From Pectinophora gossypiella (lineage: Eukaryota; Arthropoda; Insecta; Lepidoptera; Gelechiidae), in contig NC_065420.1 of NCBI RefSeq assembly GCF_024362695.1, forward strand, positions 2,760,501 through 2,824,500: a DNA stretch of 64,000 bases, written 5' to 3'. Positions within the stretch are counted from its first letter, which is position 1, and every line of letters starts with the position of its first letter. The notes beneath the pieces are model-generated. The model was not told where the DNA came from. It searched no databases and saw nothing but the letters and a program-made list of their open reading frames with translations. Shown here in pieces: positions 20,967 to 31,129 of the stretch. The translations under genes were made by a program, and so were the position numbers.

Positions 20967-21125
20967 ATATTCGAAATTCAAATTCAGGTTACACTTTAAA
21001 TCGCGTATTTTTAATAATTTTGGTAAAGAATATTCGAAATTCAAATTCAGGTAACACTTAAAATCGCGTATTTTTAATAATTTTGGAAGAATATTCGAAA
21101 TTCAAATTCAGGTAACACTTTAAAT
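20967..21125. repeat. Tandem repeat, three units of about 60 bp
   Basis: Each unit carries GAATATTCGAAATTCAAATT, CAGGTAACACTT-AAATCG and TATTTTTAATAATTTTGG. The internal palindrome GAATATTC repeats with the unit. Confidence 0.88.
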
Positions 21126-21324
21126 CGCCTATTTTCAATTTGAGAATATAAATACGGTTATTTTTTTAATGGCAGAAAATTTTTATTCTGCATCTGCCGA
21201 TTACATTGCAGAGACATAACTACTGAAATAAACATTTTGAAGAAAATTTTGTACGTATTTTTGTACCTATTATAAAAATATTACATTTAAAACATTTATT
21301 CCCAATAGTTCTACTAATCAGTTC

Positions 21325-21600
21325 CATACATACATACATACATAAACTTACGCCCGTAATCCCTAATGGGGTGGGCAGAGCCACAAGTAATCAAAGACAA
21401 CTTGCAGCCACTGTTGATACGAAGTCCAAAGATGGATATGATGAACCTTATGGTGATAAGGGATCAGCCTATCGCCCATAACATTAGTCCATCATGTTAG
21501 AGGACACAATCCCTCTGTCGGTTTTTACGACATGCCCGGGAAGAGAAGCAGCTGAACGTGTTCTATGTTTTTTATATGCTCCCAGAACAGCATAGAAGCA
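21325..21600 (-). mobile_element. LINE family S 3' end
   Basis: CATACATACATAAACTTACG, GGGTGGGCAGAGCCACAAGT, GGACACAATCCCTCTGTCGG and GAAGCAGCTGAACGTGTTCT. The tail (ATGT)n is on the minus strand. Confidence 0.6.
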
Positions 21601-21856
21601 GAAATCAATCAGTTCCACTTTAGGACTAATGCGACTATTTTCCCCTAGTTCTACATTCTCATTCAGACTATAATAATATCCTCATCGATTCACTCACTCA
21701 ATTCTAATGGAAGAATGTGATATCAAAGAAACTCGGTGAGGTGTGGGTACTTAGTTCATCTTGCGATGGATGTACCTTTCACTACCTCAACTGGGATATA
21801 GTTGTGAGCTTATTTTATGTAAATATTATACATGGTACTTAAAAAGTAGGTAGGTA

Positions 21857-21998
21857 CGGTCACAAGCAATAATATGTATACACTTTGGTATCATGTCACA
21901 TTAACTTTTTTGACATATCGAACTGTAAGTCTCACTAAATGTCAAATATGTTAGTGCGTCAGAGTCCTAAAGTGGGTATATTATATTGCTCATGACTG
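21857..21998. mobile_element. MITE family G
   Basis: CGGTCACAAG ... CTCATGACTG, TA on both sides. Confidence 0.85.
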
Positions 21999-22002
21999 TA
22001 CT

Positions 22003-22470
22003 AACCTAGTAAATCGATTTCATTAAAAAACAATGCCTCCCCCCACCGCTTAGGGACACGCCTTTGTTAATTTACAAGAACACAGTTCGTCAACTTGCTC
22101 GCCCGTGTGTGAGAGGACGCGCAAAATCCGCGTGGAGCGACGCGCGCCGAATAGAAAGGTGCCCCGGTGAAAGCGCATCGAGTGTCCTTGAAATACGGTG
22201 ACCGCTTCCTGGTTCACTAACACTTGCCTAGTCATACTATAGACAGGCACACCTTATCAAAAATTCCGTGCGTTACTTCATTAGATACCTACGAAAGAAC
22301 AACCTCCGATATAGCACCGTTTGATGTTATTATTGTTAATTCTTTATTGCAAAGAACCACTGAGTTTCTTTCAAGCTGGAAAAAATCCCAATTAGAGATG
22401 AGGTTGCCTATGCTTTATGTAACGACAAATCATTATGTAAACCTTTATATTTTAAAGCAAAAAATATTTA
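22003..22470. other. GC-richer patch, unknown
   Basis: 22050-22220 is unusually GC-rich for the window (CGCGTGGAGCGACGCGCGCC). No convincing coding frame or repeat copy was found. Confidence 0.35.
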
Positions 22471-22474
22471 GGTG

Positions 22475-22585
22475 GTTTCAAGACCAGAGTCAAAAGGCAC
22501 CTTCTGGGCGAGATCGCTCTATCTTAGGCCTCGTCAATGCCTTCGGGCAAGTCTGGGGCCAAGAGCAAACCCATCAAAGGTAAAA
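22475..22585 (+). mobile_element. LINE 3'-region fragment, family N
   Basis: AAGGCACCTTCTGGGCGAGA ... CAAGTCTGGGGCCAAGAGCA, the reverse of 1785-1915. Confidence 0.55.
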
Positions 22586-22634
22586 AGAAGATTTTACAAA
22601 CAAACCACCAATTATGGTAGGACTTGTGATTTTG

Positions 22635-22735
22635 ACACATAAAGCCTATTGTGCTTATTTTTATGCGTATGTTTATGTCCTGTGTATATGTCGTTGTGCA
22701 TTAAAGTATTATTGATTAATTGATTGATTGCATTA
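22635..22735 (+). mobile_element. LINE 3' end with (ATTG)n tail
   Basis: AAGCCTATTGTGCTTATTTT ... TTATTGATTAATTGATTGAT; the same end as 26535-26635. Confidence 0.6.
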
Positions 22736-22739
22736 TATG

Positions 22740-23080
22740 GTGTGTTTGTAATCAGCACCATTATCAATCTATACGAGATTAGTATAAAATTAGTTAACAA
22801 TTACCTAATATTGTGTTACGAGAATTACTTAATAATATTAATAATGATTAATCGACACATGTTTGTGTCTATTATATTATGGGAGTATTGCATTGCTATT
22901 GAACGTTGATCAATAGGTTGATAAACTATTACAAGATCGTATTAATCAAGATGACCGCTACTTAATATGAATTTGGTTATAATATGGTACAAAGCACAGA
23001 GTTCTAATCATAAGAGAGATGCCGCGGAAGCGTAGTCGGTGAAACCGCAATATGCACAAAACGATTATATTATATACATA
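22740..23080. other. No recognised feature
   Basis: AT-rich spacer; nothing supported. Confidence 0.4.
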
Positions 23081-23084
23081 CATG

Positions 23085-23230
23085 TGTATGTATGTACTTA
23101 AACTCACGCCTATTTCCCACCGGGGTAAGCAGAGACTATGGAACTCCATTTGCTTCGAACCTGACACACTTTTCTTTATTCACGCACGCCAGTTCAGAGT
23201 AGATCGTACTGAATCTTTTCTAAGGACATC
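23085..23230 (-). mobile_element. LINE family D 3' end
   Basis: AAACTCACGCCTATTTCCCA, GCTTCGAACCTGACACACTT, then ACGCACGCCAGTTCAGAGTA: the reverse complement of the coding end LNRRACMKRL at 62195-62220. Confidence 0.7.
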
Positions 23231-23560
23231 TCCAATTTGGTCTATGCACCATATTATATGAGGCAACGATTGTGTTGTAAAACTTTTAACATCATTCATT
23301 GCTTCTTTGGTATCGCGCAACCAAAACTAACGCTTATGTTACTCCGCAATGAACGGCGGGTAAATCGATGTAGCGGTCCAGCCAGAAATGTTTTGTTGCG
23401 GCCGCTTCACACGCCGACGTGAGTTAACAGGCGATATGCAGACTCGTATAATGTAGTACTGAGGGCATATCTCCCTTTTTTCTATGATCTGTGGTGAGAA
23501 GATTTATTCTACCTATAATTTATTCTGTATTTTGAATCTACAGAACTTACGTTCTACCTC
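23231..23560. other. No recognised feature
   Basis: Nothing supported. Confidence 0.4.
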
Positions 23561-23562
23561 TG

Positions 23563-23728
23563 TGGTCCAGTAGTTGAGCTTTGAACTCACTATCCAGAGG
23601 TCGGTTCAAATACCGGTGGGAACAAAAATCACTGTGATCCGATGAGGATATCAAATGCAATTGTCTTTGATTACTTTGGCTCTACGCTCCCCATTACGGA
23701 TTACCGGCGTGAGTTTATGTATGTTATA
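23563..23728 (+). mobile_element. SINE with tRNA-like head and LINE-S-like tail
   Basis: The head TCTGTGGTCCAGTAGTTGAG and GGTCGGTTCAAATACCGGTG is tRNA-like. The tail GGCTCTACGCTCCCCATTACGG ... ACCGGCGTGAGTTTATGTATG parallels the LINE S end at 21340-21400 (reverse). Confidence 0.65.
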
Positions 23729-23854
23729 AAAGTCTATTTCTAAATCAAAACAGTTAAATACAACGACCTACTTTCGAAACTGTTAATTGATTACTTACAA
23801 ATTGTACTGGGGTTCACACCGCGTTCACGCATACTAATATTTAGGGTTCTGTAG

Positions 23855-24165
23855 CCTAAGGTGTAGAATAAGGAATAATACTACGTAATAACGGCAAGTC
23901 TTTCTTTCTATAATGTTGTCTGTAAAAGTTTAATATGTATTGCTGTATGTGTACCTAAATAAATAAATAAATAAATAATAATAACTATCCGCTTCCCGCC
24001 AACGGCTGAGCTAGGTTTACCTCACCCCCCTCGAACGTAGTTTAGACTAAAATCGTATGGCATCAGACGTCACATACACACACGCGCGTGTACGATAACG
24101 TCCATGTGTGGTGTCTGTGTAAAACGAGGTTGTTTGTGTGAAGTGTCCGGGGTGTGCGTAAGGGT
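23855..24165 (+). mobile_element. Retroposon family H with nested LINE tail
   Basis: AGAATAAGGAATAATACTAC, then an inserted 3' end with (AATA)n (23900-23985), then CTGAGCTAGGTTTACCTCAC and GTGTCTGTGTAAAACGAGGT. Confidence 0.7.
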
Positions 24166-24780
24166 AAAGTCGGAACTCTATCACTAAGACTTCGCTATCT
24201 GACTGTTGTCCGTCCGTCTGTCTGTTACCAGGCTGTAACTCAATAACCGTGATAACTAGACAGTTGAAATTTATATAATATAACGCTATAACGACAAATA
24301 CTAAAACAAAATCATCATCTCCGCATTATCCCGTTTTTCACAGGGTCCGCTTACCTAACTTGAAGATTTGACAGGTCTGGCTTTTTACAGAAGCGACTGC
24401 CTTTCTGGCCTTTCAACCCGCGAAGGGAAAACCAGCCCAATACAGGTTAGGTCACATACCTCCGGAAATGCATTTCTCGGGAATGTGGGTTTCCTCATGA
24501 TATATTTTTTTTAAATAAATATTTAAGGGGGGCTCCCATACAACAAACGCGATTATTTTTGCTCGATGTCAATTCCTACTGTTGTTTACCTAATCAATGA
24601 TATGGAACCCTTCGTACGCAAGTCAGACTCACATTTTACCGGTTTTTTTTTATCTACTATCTACCATCTTCGTTGCGAAAAAAGCTCCCAAAGAATGGTA
24701 TTGTCAGCTAGATGTATTATGTTTGGGAATTTGTTCGTTTTAATTGAAGGTATGGATGTAAAATAATAATAATATCGTAA
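24166..24780 (+). mobile_element. Common lepidopteran repeat split by SINE C
   Basis: The first piece has GTCCGTCTGTCTGTTACCAG and ACAAATACTAAAACAAAATC. The second piece (24510-24780) has TATTTAAGGGGGGCTCCCAT and ACAAACGCGATTATTTTTGC. I recall these as adjacent parts of one widespread repeat; here a SINE C lies between them. Confidence 0.5.
24310..24500 (-). mobile_element. SINE family C, head missing
   Basis: GCATTATCCCGTTTTTCACA, CTTACCTAACTTGAAGATTT and AATACAGGTTAGGTCACATA in reverse orientation. Confidence 0.75.
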
Positions 24781-24785
24781 CATAC

Positions 24786-24985
24786 AGGTTACTGACATCG
24801 TAACAAATACTGAGGGGGGTGCTTCAGACCATAATAATAATTCTGAGTTAATATCAGGGGGAATTTACGCACAATTCATGTTTTTTTTTAATGTTTTTTA
24901 AATTAATTTATATTCTATACTTTTGCCATGGAAAATTCCACTTGATATTAACTCAGAATCATGGTCTGAATCATCCCTACTCAGA
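24786..24985. mobile_element. MITE family E
   Basis: CAGGTTACTGACATCGTAAC ... GGAAAATTCCACTTGATATT and a right arm with AATCATGGTCTGAATCATCC. Flanked by TA at the left. Confidence 0.75.
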
Positions 24986-24987
24986 CC

Positions 24988-25095
24988 ATGATTAGGGGCG
25001 AGCCTATTGCCATTAACCGGGCATAATCCCTGGACACCACGTGATATCAATTTATCTATGATCCAAATATTAATTCAAATTCATTACTTTATGTA
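24988..25095 (-). mobile_element. SINE family Q fragment
   Basis: GAGCCTATTGCCATTAACCG and CACCACGTGATATCAATTTA. Confidence 0.65.
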
Positions 25096-25118
25096 AGAAA
25101 GCTTATTATAAGATTAAT

Positions 25119-25495
25119 GGTGCTAATTCCTGTAAATACCATCTAATTTTATTTTAAGTTATATCTGTCATTTTCTTATCCGCCGAAAAGGAAAGGGACG
25201 GGTAATCGACAAGCATAAAATTTATGGAACACACGTCAATTTTAAGCACAAATCTAAACCAACTGTCTAAAAATTTTACATCCGTCAATAACCCGACATA
25301 GTTAAGTAGACAGCGCGTCAAACGGATTGCATACCAGCGACGTACCTTTTGATTCGCTCGGGTTATTCATTCATTTACTCATTCTTCCTAAAATTAAGAG
25401 CTGTGAATCATCCGTCCCTTTCCTTTTCGACGGATATGAAAATGACGGATATAACTTAAAATAAAATTAGGCGGTGTCTGCAGGAATCGGGGCCA
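25119..25495. mobile_element. MITE family J, full
   Basis: The left end GTGCTAATTCCTGTAAATAC ... CTTATCCGCCGAAAAGGAAA and the right end CCTTTTCGACGGATATG ... CTGCAGGAATCGGGGC are inverted. An inner CGTCAAACGGATTGCATACC is part of the core. Copies: 32583-32880, 53635-53998 and fragments. Confidence 0.8.
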
Positions 25496-25499
25496 ATGT

Positions 25500-26025
25500 C
25501 TACCTAAATAATAAAAATGTTTGGTATTGAACGTGTTCCTCTAGTTATTAAATAACTTGTAATGTATACCCTCATTGGTTTTTAAAAGATGTGTTGCTGT
25601 TGCAGTTTCTTGTCATTTCTTCTCCTCAGCCATAACACCTTGCGAAATGACGTAAATTCAAAAATGTTACATTGACCTTCAACAAGTTTATCCATGATAT
25701 TTACGTTGAATAAATGATTCTGATTTCTGATTTCATAAAATCTATAAAATCGAATTTAGAGGTCTTGAGACCCCCGGATTCGAATCCAAAAAAATAGAAT
25801 AGATACCATCAGTGACTCTTACACGAACATTGTTCATCTACCAACAGTCGGTATAAGTAAGACGCTTATTTACTTTTTTTTATTCCTTAGTAGGACCACT
25901 GCCACGTAACATACCTCATCAAAGTCAAATCAGAGCAGACGTCATGACATAAGTTACTATCACATCTCGACTTGGTTAGTTCACTGTTTAAGTATGGTTA
26001 GAAGAAAAATACTACATAATACACA
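25500..26025. other. Mixed spacer with a LINE-like end
   Basis: 25615-25735 ends with AATAAATGATTCTGATTTCT, resembling a LINE 3' end with GATTCT repeats. A GGATTCGAATCC B-box-like motif lies at 25777-25788. No gene. Confidence 0.4.
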
Positions 26026-26031
26026 CACGTA

Positions 26032-26244
26032 CAGTCATGAGCAATATCACATTTGACATTTAACACTTTCAAGGACAGAACGTCTAATGACGTTCCGATC
26101 CCAAGGTGTCATATCACCTATTATGAACCATCAATGACCCATGATCTCGGTCCGTGAAAGGGTTAAAGAGGCTTACGGTTTAATTTGTCAAAAAGTTAAT
26201 GTGACATGGTTTCAAAGTGTATTACATATTAGTACTTGTGACCG
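26032..26244. mobile_element. MITE family G interrupted by MITE T
   Basis: It is reverse oriented: CAGTCATGAGCAATATCACA ... TTGTGACCG, flanked by TA. The insertion at 26064-26162 splits it. Confidence 0.85.
26064..26162. mobile_element. piggyBac-type MITE family T (99 bp)
   Basis: TTAA stands on both sides (26060-26063 and 26163-26166). Ends CACTTTCAAGGACAGA and (reverse complement) CCCTTTCACGGACCGA. TTAA targets and CCCTTT-like ends are the piggyBac pattern. Confidence 0.85.
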
Positions 26245-26255
26245 TACGTACAGTT

Positions 26256-26335
26256 AAGAGTAATATCATACATTAGAACCCTGTCTCAATAACATATATG
26301 ACATTTAGTAAGACTTTCAATTAAATGAAGGACTT
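26256..26335. mobile_element. MITE family G fragment
   Basis: CAGTTAAGAGTAATATCATA ... ATGACATTTAGTAAGACTTT; the second end is lost. Confidence 0.55.
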
Positions 26336-26429
26336 TCAAATCAAATCAAACCTTCCAGACTCAAACTCAGACTCTCAGACTTCCAGACTTTTCTGGGTTC
26401 TTTTCAGACTTTCCAGGCTACGCTCCCCA

Positions 26430-27048
26430 AAAACATTATAAATGGCGCTGTTCAGATTTAACGTGATAATTGCCTATTTTCTCATTACTCGGGTACATAA
26501 TTATTCAAAAATACAATGTAATGGCAGAAGCATATAGCCTATTGTGCTTATTTTATTCATATGTATATGTCCTGTGTGTCAATAATTCTTTATTGCATGT
26601 CTTGTGCAATAAAGAATTATTGATTGATTGAAGCTTATATACAAATATAATTGTTGCTTGATATTTGGATTAGATACGTATAGAATTATGTTGCTACCTA
26701 TAACATATAACAAATACTTTATTGCACAAAAAGGAAAATACAAAACACAAAACAAAAGAGAATTAGGAAGAGTACAATAGGCGGCCTTATGGTTAAGTAG
26801 CAATCTCTTCCAGGCAACCTATTTTATTGCTTCTCTTTATTTTAATCAGAATAATAATGGGTGGAAGATGTAATTGTGCCTGGGTGTAATAACAAGGGTC
26901 ATCTTGTTTATCCAAAAATCAAAAATAAAAGATGCATATATGTCTGTTATCCATGAAATTAAAAGGTTAAACGAAGGAAAAACTGTACAGCGCCATCTAT
27001 ATTGATTTTGAGGAACGTAGCCTGGATAGTCATTCGTTGCTGTTGAGT
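26430..27048. mobile_element. Dispersed repeat family P with LINE tails inside
   Basis: Family P blocks (TTATTCTGATTAAAATAAAG reversed near 26830-26870; AACTGTACAGCGCCATCTAT; GAACGTAGCCTGGATAG) recur at 27650-27715, 27960-28125, 36240-36810, 37040-37200 and 37553-37735. A LINE end with (ATTG)n lies at 26535-26635 and a second, reversed, at 26700-26825. Confidence 0.55.
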
Positions 27049-27054
27049 GATTAA

Positions 27055-27153
27055 CCTTTTCACGGACAGAGGTCATGGGTCATCGATGGTTCATATTAGG
27101 TAATATGACACCTTGCAATCGGACCGTCATTAGCCGTTCTGTTCTTGAAAGTG
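27055..27153. mobile_element. piggyBac-type MITE family T, second copy (99 bp)
   Basis: TTAA at 27051-27054 and 27154-27157. Ends CCTTTTCACGGACAGA and (reverse) CACTTTCAAGAACAGA. It has the same length as 26064-26162 and the opposite orientation. Confidence 0.88.
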
Positions 27154-27159
27154 TTAAGA

Positions 27160-27370
27160 TAATAAATTACACACAAGAAATAGTACCCCGTTTCTGCTAA
27201 CCGTACAACTACACGTTGCATTCGTTTTGTTACCGGCCCGTCTGTTGCATTGAGCTCTACATTTGTTGCATCAATGTGATACGTCTGTCTTCACACATCA
27301 CTTGCCCAGTATTGTATCTACTTTTGAAAACATTTATAATACTTTTTATGTTTTCGTAATTGCGTTGGTT
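27160..27370. other. No recognised feature
   Basis: Nothing supported. Confidence 0.4.
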
Positions 27371-27381
27371 AATGGAACATG

Positions 27382-27598
27382 AAGTAAAGCAACTTTCGCA
27401 AAGGCCGGTCATAGGATGGGTGAAGTTTTCATCTCGAGCTCCTCCGTGCTTCGGAAGGCACGTTAAGCCGTTGGTCCCGGCTGCATTAGCAGTCGTTAAT
27501 AACCATCAATCCGCACTGGGCCCGCGTGATGGTTTATAGGTTATAGGGAAGGCCCGTGCCCCAGCAGTGGGGACTTTAATGGGCTGATGATGATGATG
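27382..27598 (+). mobile_element. Chimeric 5S SINE, 5'-truncated, 11-bp TSD
   Basis: The TSD AATGGAACATG stands at 27371-27381 and 27599-27609. The copy begins at AAGTAAAGCAACTTTCGCAA in the 5S-like part, so the tRNA-like head was lost during insertion. It ends GGGCTGATGATGATG. Confidence 0.9.
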
Positions 27599-27649
27599 AA
27601 TGGAACATGCACGTGCCTTTGGAAATAGTTAGGGTTACCAGTGTGACTG

Positions 27650-27715
27650 AGAGAATTCGGCCCAATGAGGGACTTTCCAGGCTACGATCCTCAAAAACAA
27701 TATAGTAGCGCTATA
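27650..27715 (-). mobile_element. Family P fragment
   Basis: GAGGGACTTTCCAGGCTACG and a decayed AGCGCTATAT. Confidence 0.45.
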
Positions 27716-27734
27716 TATTTTTTTCTTTTTTATG

Positions 27735-27945
27735 GAATAAGTAATAATACTACGTATAGAACGGCAACTCTCCGCTCCCCACCAGCATCTGAGCTAGGTT
27801 TACCTCACCCCCCTTGAACATAGTTTAGACTTGAGTCGTATGGTGTCTGACGTCACACACACAGATGCGCGTATATGATAATATCAATGTGTAGTGTCTG
27901 TGTAAAACTATGGTTGTTTGTATGTAGTGTCTGGGGTGTGGTGTA
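27735..27945 (+). mobile_element. Retroposon family H, 5' block
   Basis: GGAATAAGTAATAATACTAC ... GAGCTAGGTTTACCTCACCC ... GTGTAGTGTCTGTGTAAAAC. Confidence 0.75.
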
Positions 27946-27959
27946 ACTTTCTAATTTCA

Positions 27960-28125
27960 TGGATAACATACATATATTATTCATATTTTACCTATCTTTG
28001 GTTTTGGGTATAAATGATGACACTTTTTATTACACCCAGGCACAATTACTCCTCCCAACAATTATTATTGTAATCAAAATAAAGGGAAGCAATATAGGCA
28101 GAAACATATTTTTATTGAAATAGAG
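27960..28125 (-). mobile_element. Family P fragment
   Basis: CTTTTTATTACACCCAGGCA and ATTATTATTGTAATCAAAAT AAAG. Confidence 0.5.
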
Positions 28126-28165
28126 GAACCCATCAAAAGATGAACTAAGTATCTACACATTACCG

Positions 28166-28320
28166 AGCTCTCTGTTCTTCTATCGTGTGGGTGGTGGATT
28201 ACCAACCCCATCAACGCTGGTGTCAGGGTTATTACTGAGTCGCCATAGGCCCCTGACATAACTCATGTAACGATTACGTACCTACATCAGTAAGTAATAA
28301 CCGGGACCAACGGCGTAATG
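28166..28320 (-). mobile_element. SINE family A 3' part inside SINE R
   Basis: CTATCGTGTGGGTGGTGGAT ... ATAGGCCCCTGACATAACTC in reverse. The duplicated flank (A/T)GCTTTCTGTT-like sequence is diverged. Confidence 0.75.
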
Positions 28321-28446
28321 TGTAGTTTTCTGTTAGACCAACGTGATAGGTGGTGAGCCGTATCGCCATCCATAATGGCCGAGCGAACTGTGTTAGTGAA
28401 AACTGCACTTAAGATAAATTAATAACTCATTAGTGCAAGTCCGGTG

Positions 28447-28588
28447 CGGTCACGAGCATTAATATGTATACACTTTGGTACCATGTCACATTAACTTTTT
28501 TGACAAATTGGACTGTAAGTCTCACTAAATGTCAAATATGTTAGTACGACAGAGTCCTAAAGTGGGTACATTATATTGCTCATGACTG
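28447..28588. mobile_element. MITE family G inside SINE R
   Basis: Ends GGTCACGAGC ... CTCATGACTG. Left flank TG, right flank TA. The undisrupted relative at 9127-9136 reads GTACCGGGAT, consistent with a single TA target. Confidence 0.8.
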
Positions 28589-28655
28589 TACTGGGGTTCG
28601 AATCGACGCTCCCAGTGAGAAGCAAGCCAGTGAACCTCAGAACCACAGAGACCGA

Positions 28656-29015
28656 TTAAGCTAATAATATGAATTAAGTATTATACTGCTATTATTAAGT
28701 TGACTATTTCATTTGCATTTTTCTTTCCTTTGTTTTTGTTTGGAAATCCAGATCTTTAGATACACGATAGTTGCGTCTTGAAAACGGAGTGAATTATATT
28801 CTCTTTGCGTCTTAACACCAATGCCAAAACTAGTTTTCTGATGATTTGTGGCTCTGCTCACCGTAAAAGGAATTGCGACCGTGAGAGTTACTCTGGATTT
28901 ACGTTTCTATTCCACAGATGAGGGAACCAAATCAATCCCTGTAGCTACTAGAGGCGGAAAGCGCCTACTTAGTAGTTATTAAAAAGAAACATTTATTAGG
29001 TAAGTTGTAAATTAA
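28656..29015. other. No recognised feature
   Basis: Nothing supported. Confidence 0.4.
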
Positions 29016-29017
29016 AC

Positions 29018-29148
29018 TTACATGGAACAGATTAAAGAAAAGGTTAACGTCGTGTCTTATAGGAAAGTCAAGGAATTGGCCTTTGATAGACTGGAATGGA
29101 AAATGCTAAACCGACAAGAGCGTGGCTCTTAAATTGATGATGATTAAA
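29018..29148 (+). pseudogene. LINE C-terminal fragment
   Basis: TACATGGAACAGATTAAAGA (YMEQIKEK), AGGAATTGGCCTTTGATAGA and the end CCGACAAGAGCGTGGCTCTT with GATGATGAT; close to 5200-5310. Confidence 0.7.
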
Positions 29149-29388
29149 TTAAAATAGAGTTCCATAAGTACGCATCCTAAAAAAAAGTACGCAATACTTA
29201 CCGTGGCTTATTTTTTCGAAACTTGAAAATCAATACCTCAGTTTTTGCTCGACAAAATCATTGACTTGTTTTGTATTATTTAAACTAAAAACTTTAAATA
29301 CGACTTTTAAAGTCGTACTGACGGAAAGAAGGGCGTGACTTTTTGTATGTTTTTAAACAGACACTGGACCACTGCCTGTACATTTGTT
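29149..29388. other. No recognised feature
   Basis: Nothing supported. Confidence 0.4.
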
Positions 29389-29389
29389 A

Positions 29390-29712
29390 AGCCTAGAGTA
29401 AAAAACGCCATCCCGCCATTCCAGACGCCCCGGGTTCGAATCCCGGTAGGGACATATCACAAAAATCTCTTTGCGATCCCTAGTTTGGTTAGGACGTTAC
29501 AAGCTGATCACCATAATATCCGAAAGTAAGATGATCCATGCTTCGGAAGGCACGTTTTGCCGTTAATATAACGTTATAACTACTTACTGATGATGCAAGT
29601 ATGTTATATGAACTATATAATATTATGGGCCTTTGACGGCATAATAATTCCCCTGACACCAGGCTTGATGAGGTTGGTCATTCACCTCAATACCCAAACG
29701 ACAGAAGAAGAT
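29390..29712 (+). mobile_element. SINE family A, near full length, diverged
   Basis: CCCCGGGTTCGAATCCCGGT (B box), TTTGGTTAGGACGTTACAAG, CCTGACACCAGGCTTGATGA and a GAAGAAGATT end. Confidence 0.75.
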
Positions 29713-30335
29713 TAACGCCATACATGAAATAATAAACAAACACTGCGTGATTGTGTATACCCGTGGCGCCTTTAGTAGCTGCCATGCGTTGTTTAAAAAA
29801 ATAATCAAAAATATTTATTTTTCAAAATTTACTTACAAAGTTAGCGCATTTTTAACGTCAAAAAATTAAATTACATATTTATGTAACTAGCTGTAAAACT
29901 ACAACCACATCATCGGAATCTGTAACGCTGAGGGAAAGACGTGGCCAGAAAACCTCCCAGCTCAGGGCCCTAGTCCTACTGTTTCATGTTTTCCTTTCTT
30001 TTCTTTTTTTTTTAAATCCAGTTTGTATTACATAATTTATCGACTTTAATAACTGACTTAAAAATTAATTCCGTGCTCTGTGGCTCAAGTGGTCAAGCGC
30101 ATTGCATGTAACTGGTGTAGTTTTAAAATTATCTCAGGACAGGTAACCAATTGGTCTGCGCGTAGAGTTGAGAGGTTACATCAGATGCCTTTCATACTGA
30201 CTGACTAACGCCGAGGTCACGATACACCTCATTCGACTTGTTAAAGATCTCTTTTTTATATGGAAATACGTAACTAATTAGGATTAAAAATACTTACGGA
30301 ATGGATTGGTAACTATGTACGCATGTAATTGGCAA
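29713..30335. other. Spacer with a possible SINE head
   Basis: 30068-30110 (CTCTGTGGCTCAAGTGGTCA AGCG) looks like a tRNA A-box region, without a second copy in the window. Otherwise nothing. Confidence 0.35.
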
Positions 30336-30339
30336 GCAT

Positions 30340-30664
30340 ACTTCTTCTATCGTGTGGGTTGTGAGGTGGAGTACTAACCTCATCAACCCTGGCGTCAGGG
30401 TTACTATTGAGCCGCCATAGGCCCCTGACATGGCTCATGTAGCGACTACTTACTTACATCAGCAAGTAGTAACCGGGACCAACGGCTTAACGCGCCTTCC
30501 GAACCACGAATCATCTTACTTTCGGACAAATGATCAGACTGTAATGTCCTAACCAACCTAAGGACCACAAAGTAATTTTTGTGATATTTCCCCACCGGGA
30601 ATCGAACCCAAGACTTCCGGATCGTGAGCCCAACGCTCAACCACTGGACTACGGAGGTCGTTAA
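30340..30664 (-). mobile_element. SINE family A, full length
   Basis: On the minus strand it shows the head CTCCGTAGTCCAGTGGTTGA and B box TGGGTTCGATTCCC, and it runs to the end AACCCACACGATAGAAGAAG. Confidence 0.82.
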
Positions 30665-30760
30665 GCAAGCATATATACCAAGTCTTTCTGTCTGTAAAAG
30701 TTTCATACGAGTATGTTGCTGTATGTGTACCTAAATAAATAACGTACTAAGTAACGTAAT
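30665..30760 (+). mobile_element. LINE 3' end with (AAAT) tail
   Basis: CTGTCTGTAAAAGTTTCATA and GCTGTATGTGTACCTAAATA; the same end is nested in 23900-23985. Confidence 0.55.
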
Positions 30761-30910
30761 AAGTCACGAGTACTAATAAGTATGTAAGTATACACTTTGA
30801 AACCATGTCTCATTAACTTTTCTGACAAATTAAACCGCAAGTCTCATTAAATGTCAAATACGATAGTGCGATAGGGTTCTAAAGTGTGTACATGATATTG
30901 CTCATGACTA
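30761..30910. mobile_element. MITE family G
   Basis: AGTCACGAGTACTAATAAGT ... GATATTGCTCATGACTATG. Confidence 0.75.
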
Positions 30911-31129
30911 TGTACATGTAAAAGTTTTGTTTCTCTAAATATAGATCAAATGCTAGATTACAAAATTTCCGCCCTTTTTTAATCAGGAACTTTAAAACCA
31001 ATCTTGGATTTTTTAGCGTTGTACCTAGAATTTGTCGTGAACATAATAACTTTTATAAGGAATCCAAAGTCGATTTGCTATCCTGTTCCTTACCTAAATT
31101 TAAAAAAATATTAAATAATTTTGTGAATG

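Larger units (their letters stand above)
28128..28655 (-). mobile_element. SINE family R, split by SINE A and MITE G
   Basis: Pieces in order: AAAAGATGAACTAAGTATCT, then (after SINE A) TTCTGTTAGACCAACGTGAT and TTAAGATAAATTAATAACTC, then (after MITE G) the tRNA-like head, which reads on the minus strand TTGCTTCTCACTGGGAGCGT and CGATTCGAACCCC. This is the most complete R copy. Confidence 0.75.

Noticed and set aside
22224..22583. 119-codon plus-strand open frame as a host gene
   Set aside because: Its last third is the dispersed family N block, the rest shows no protein-like features, and there is no supporting splice structure.
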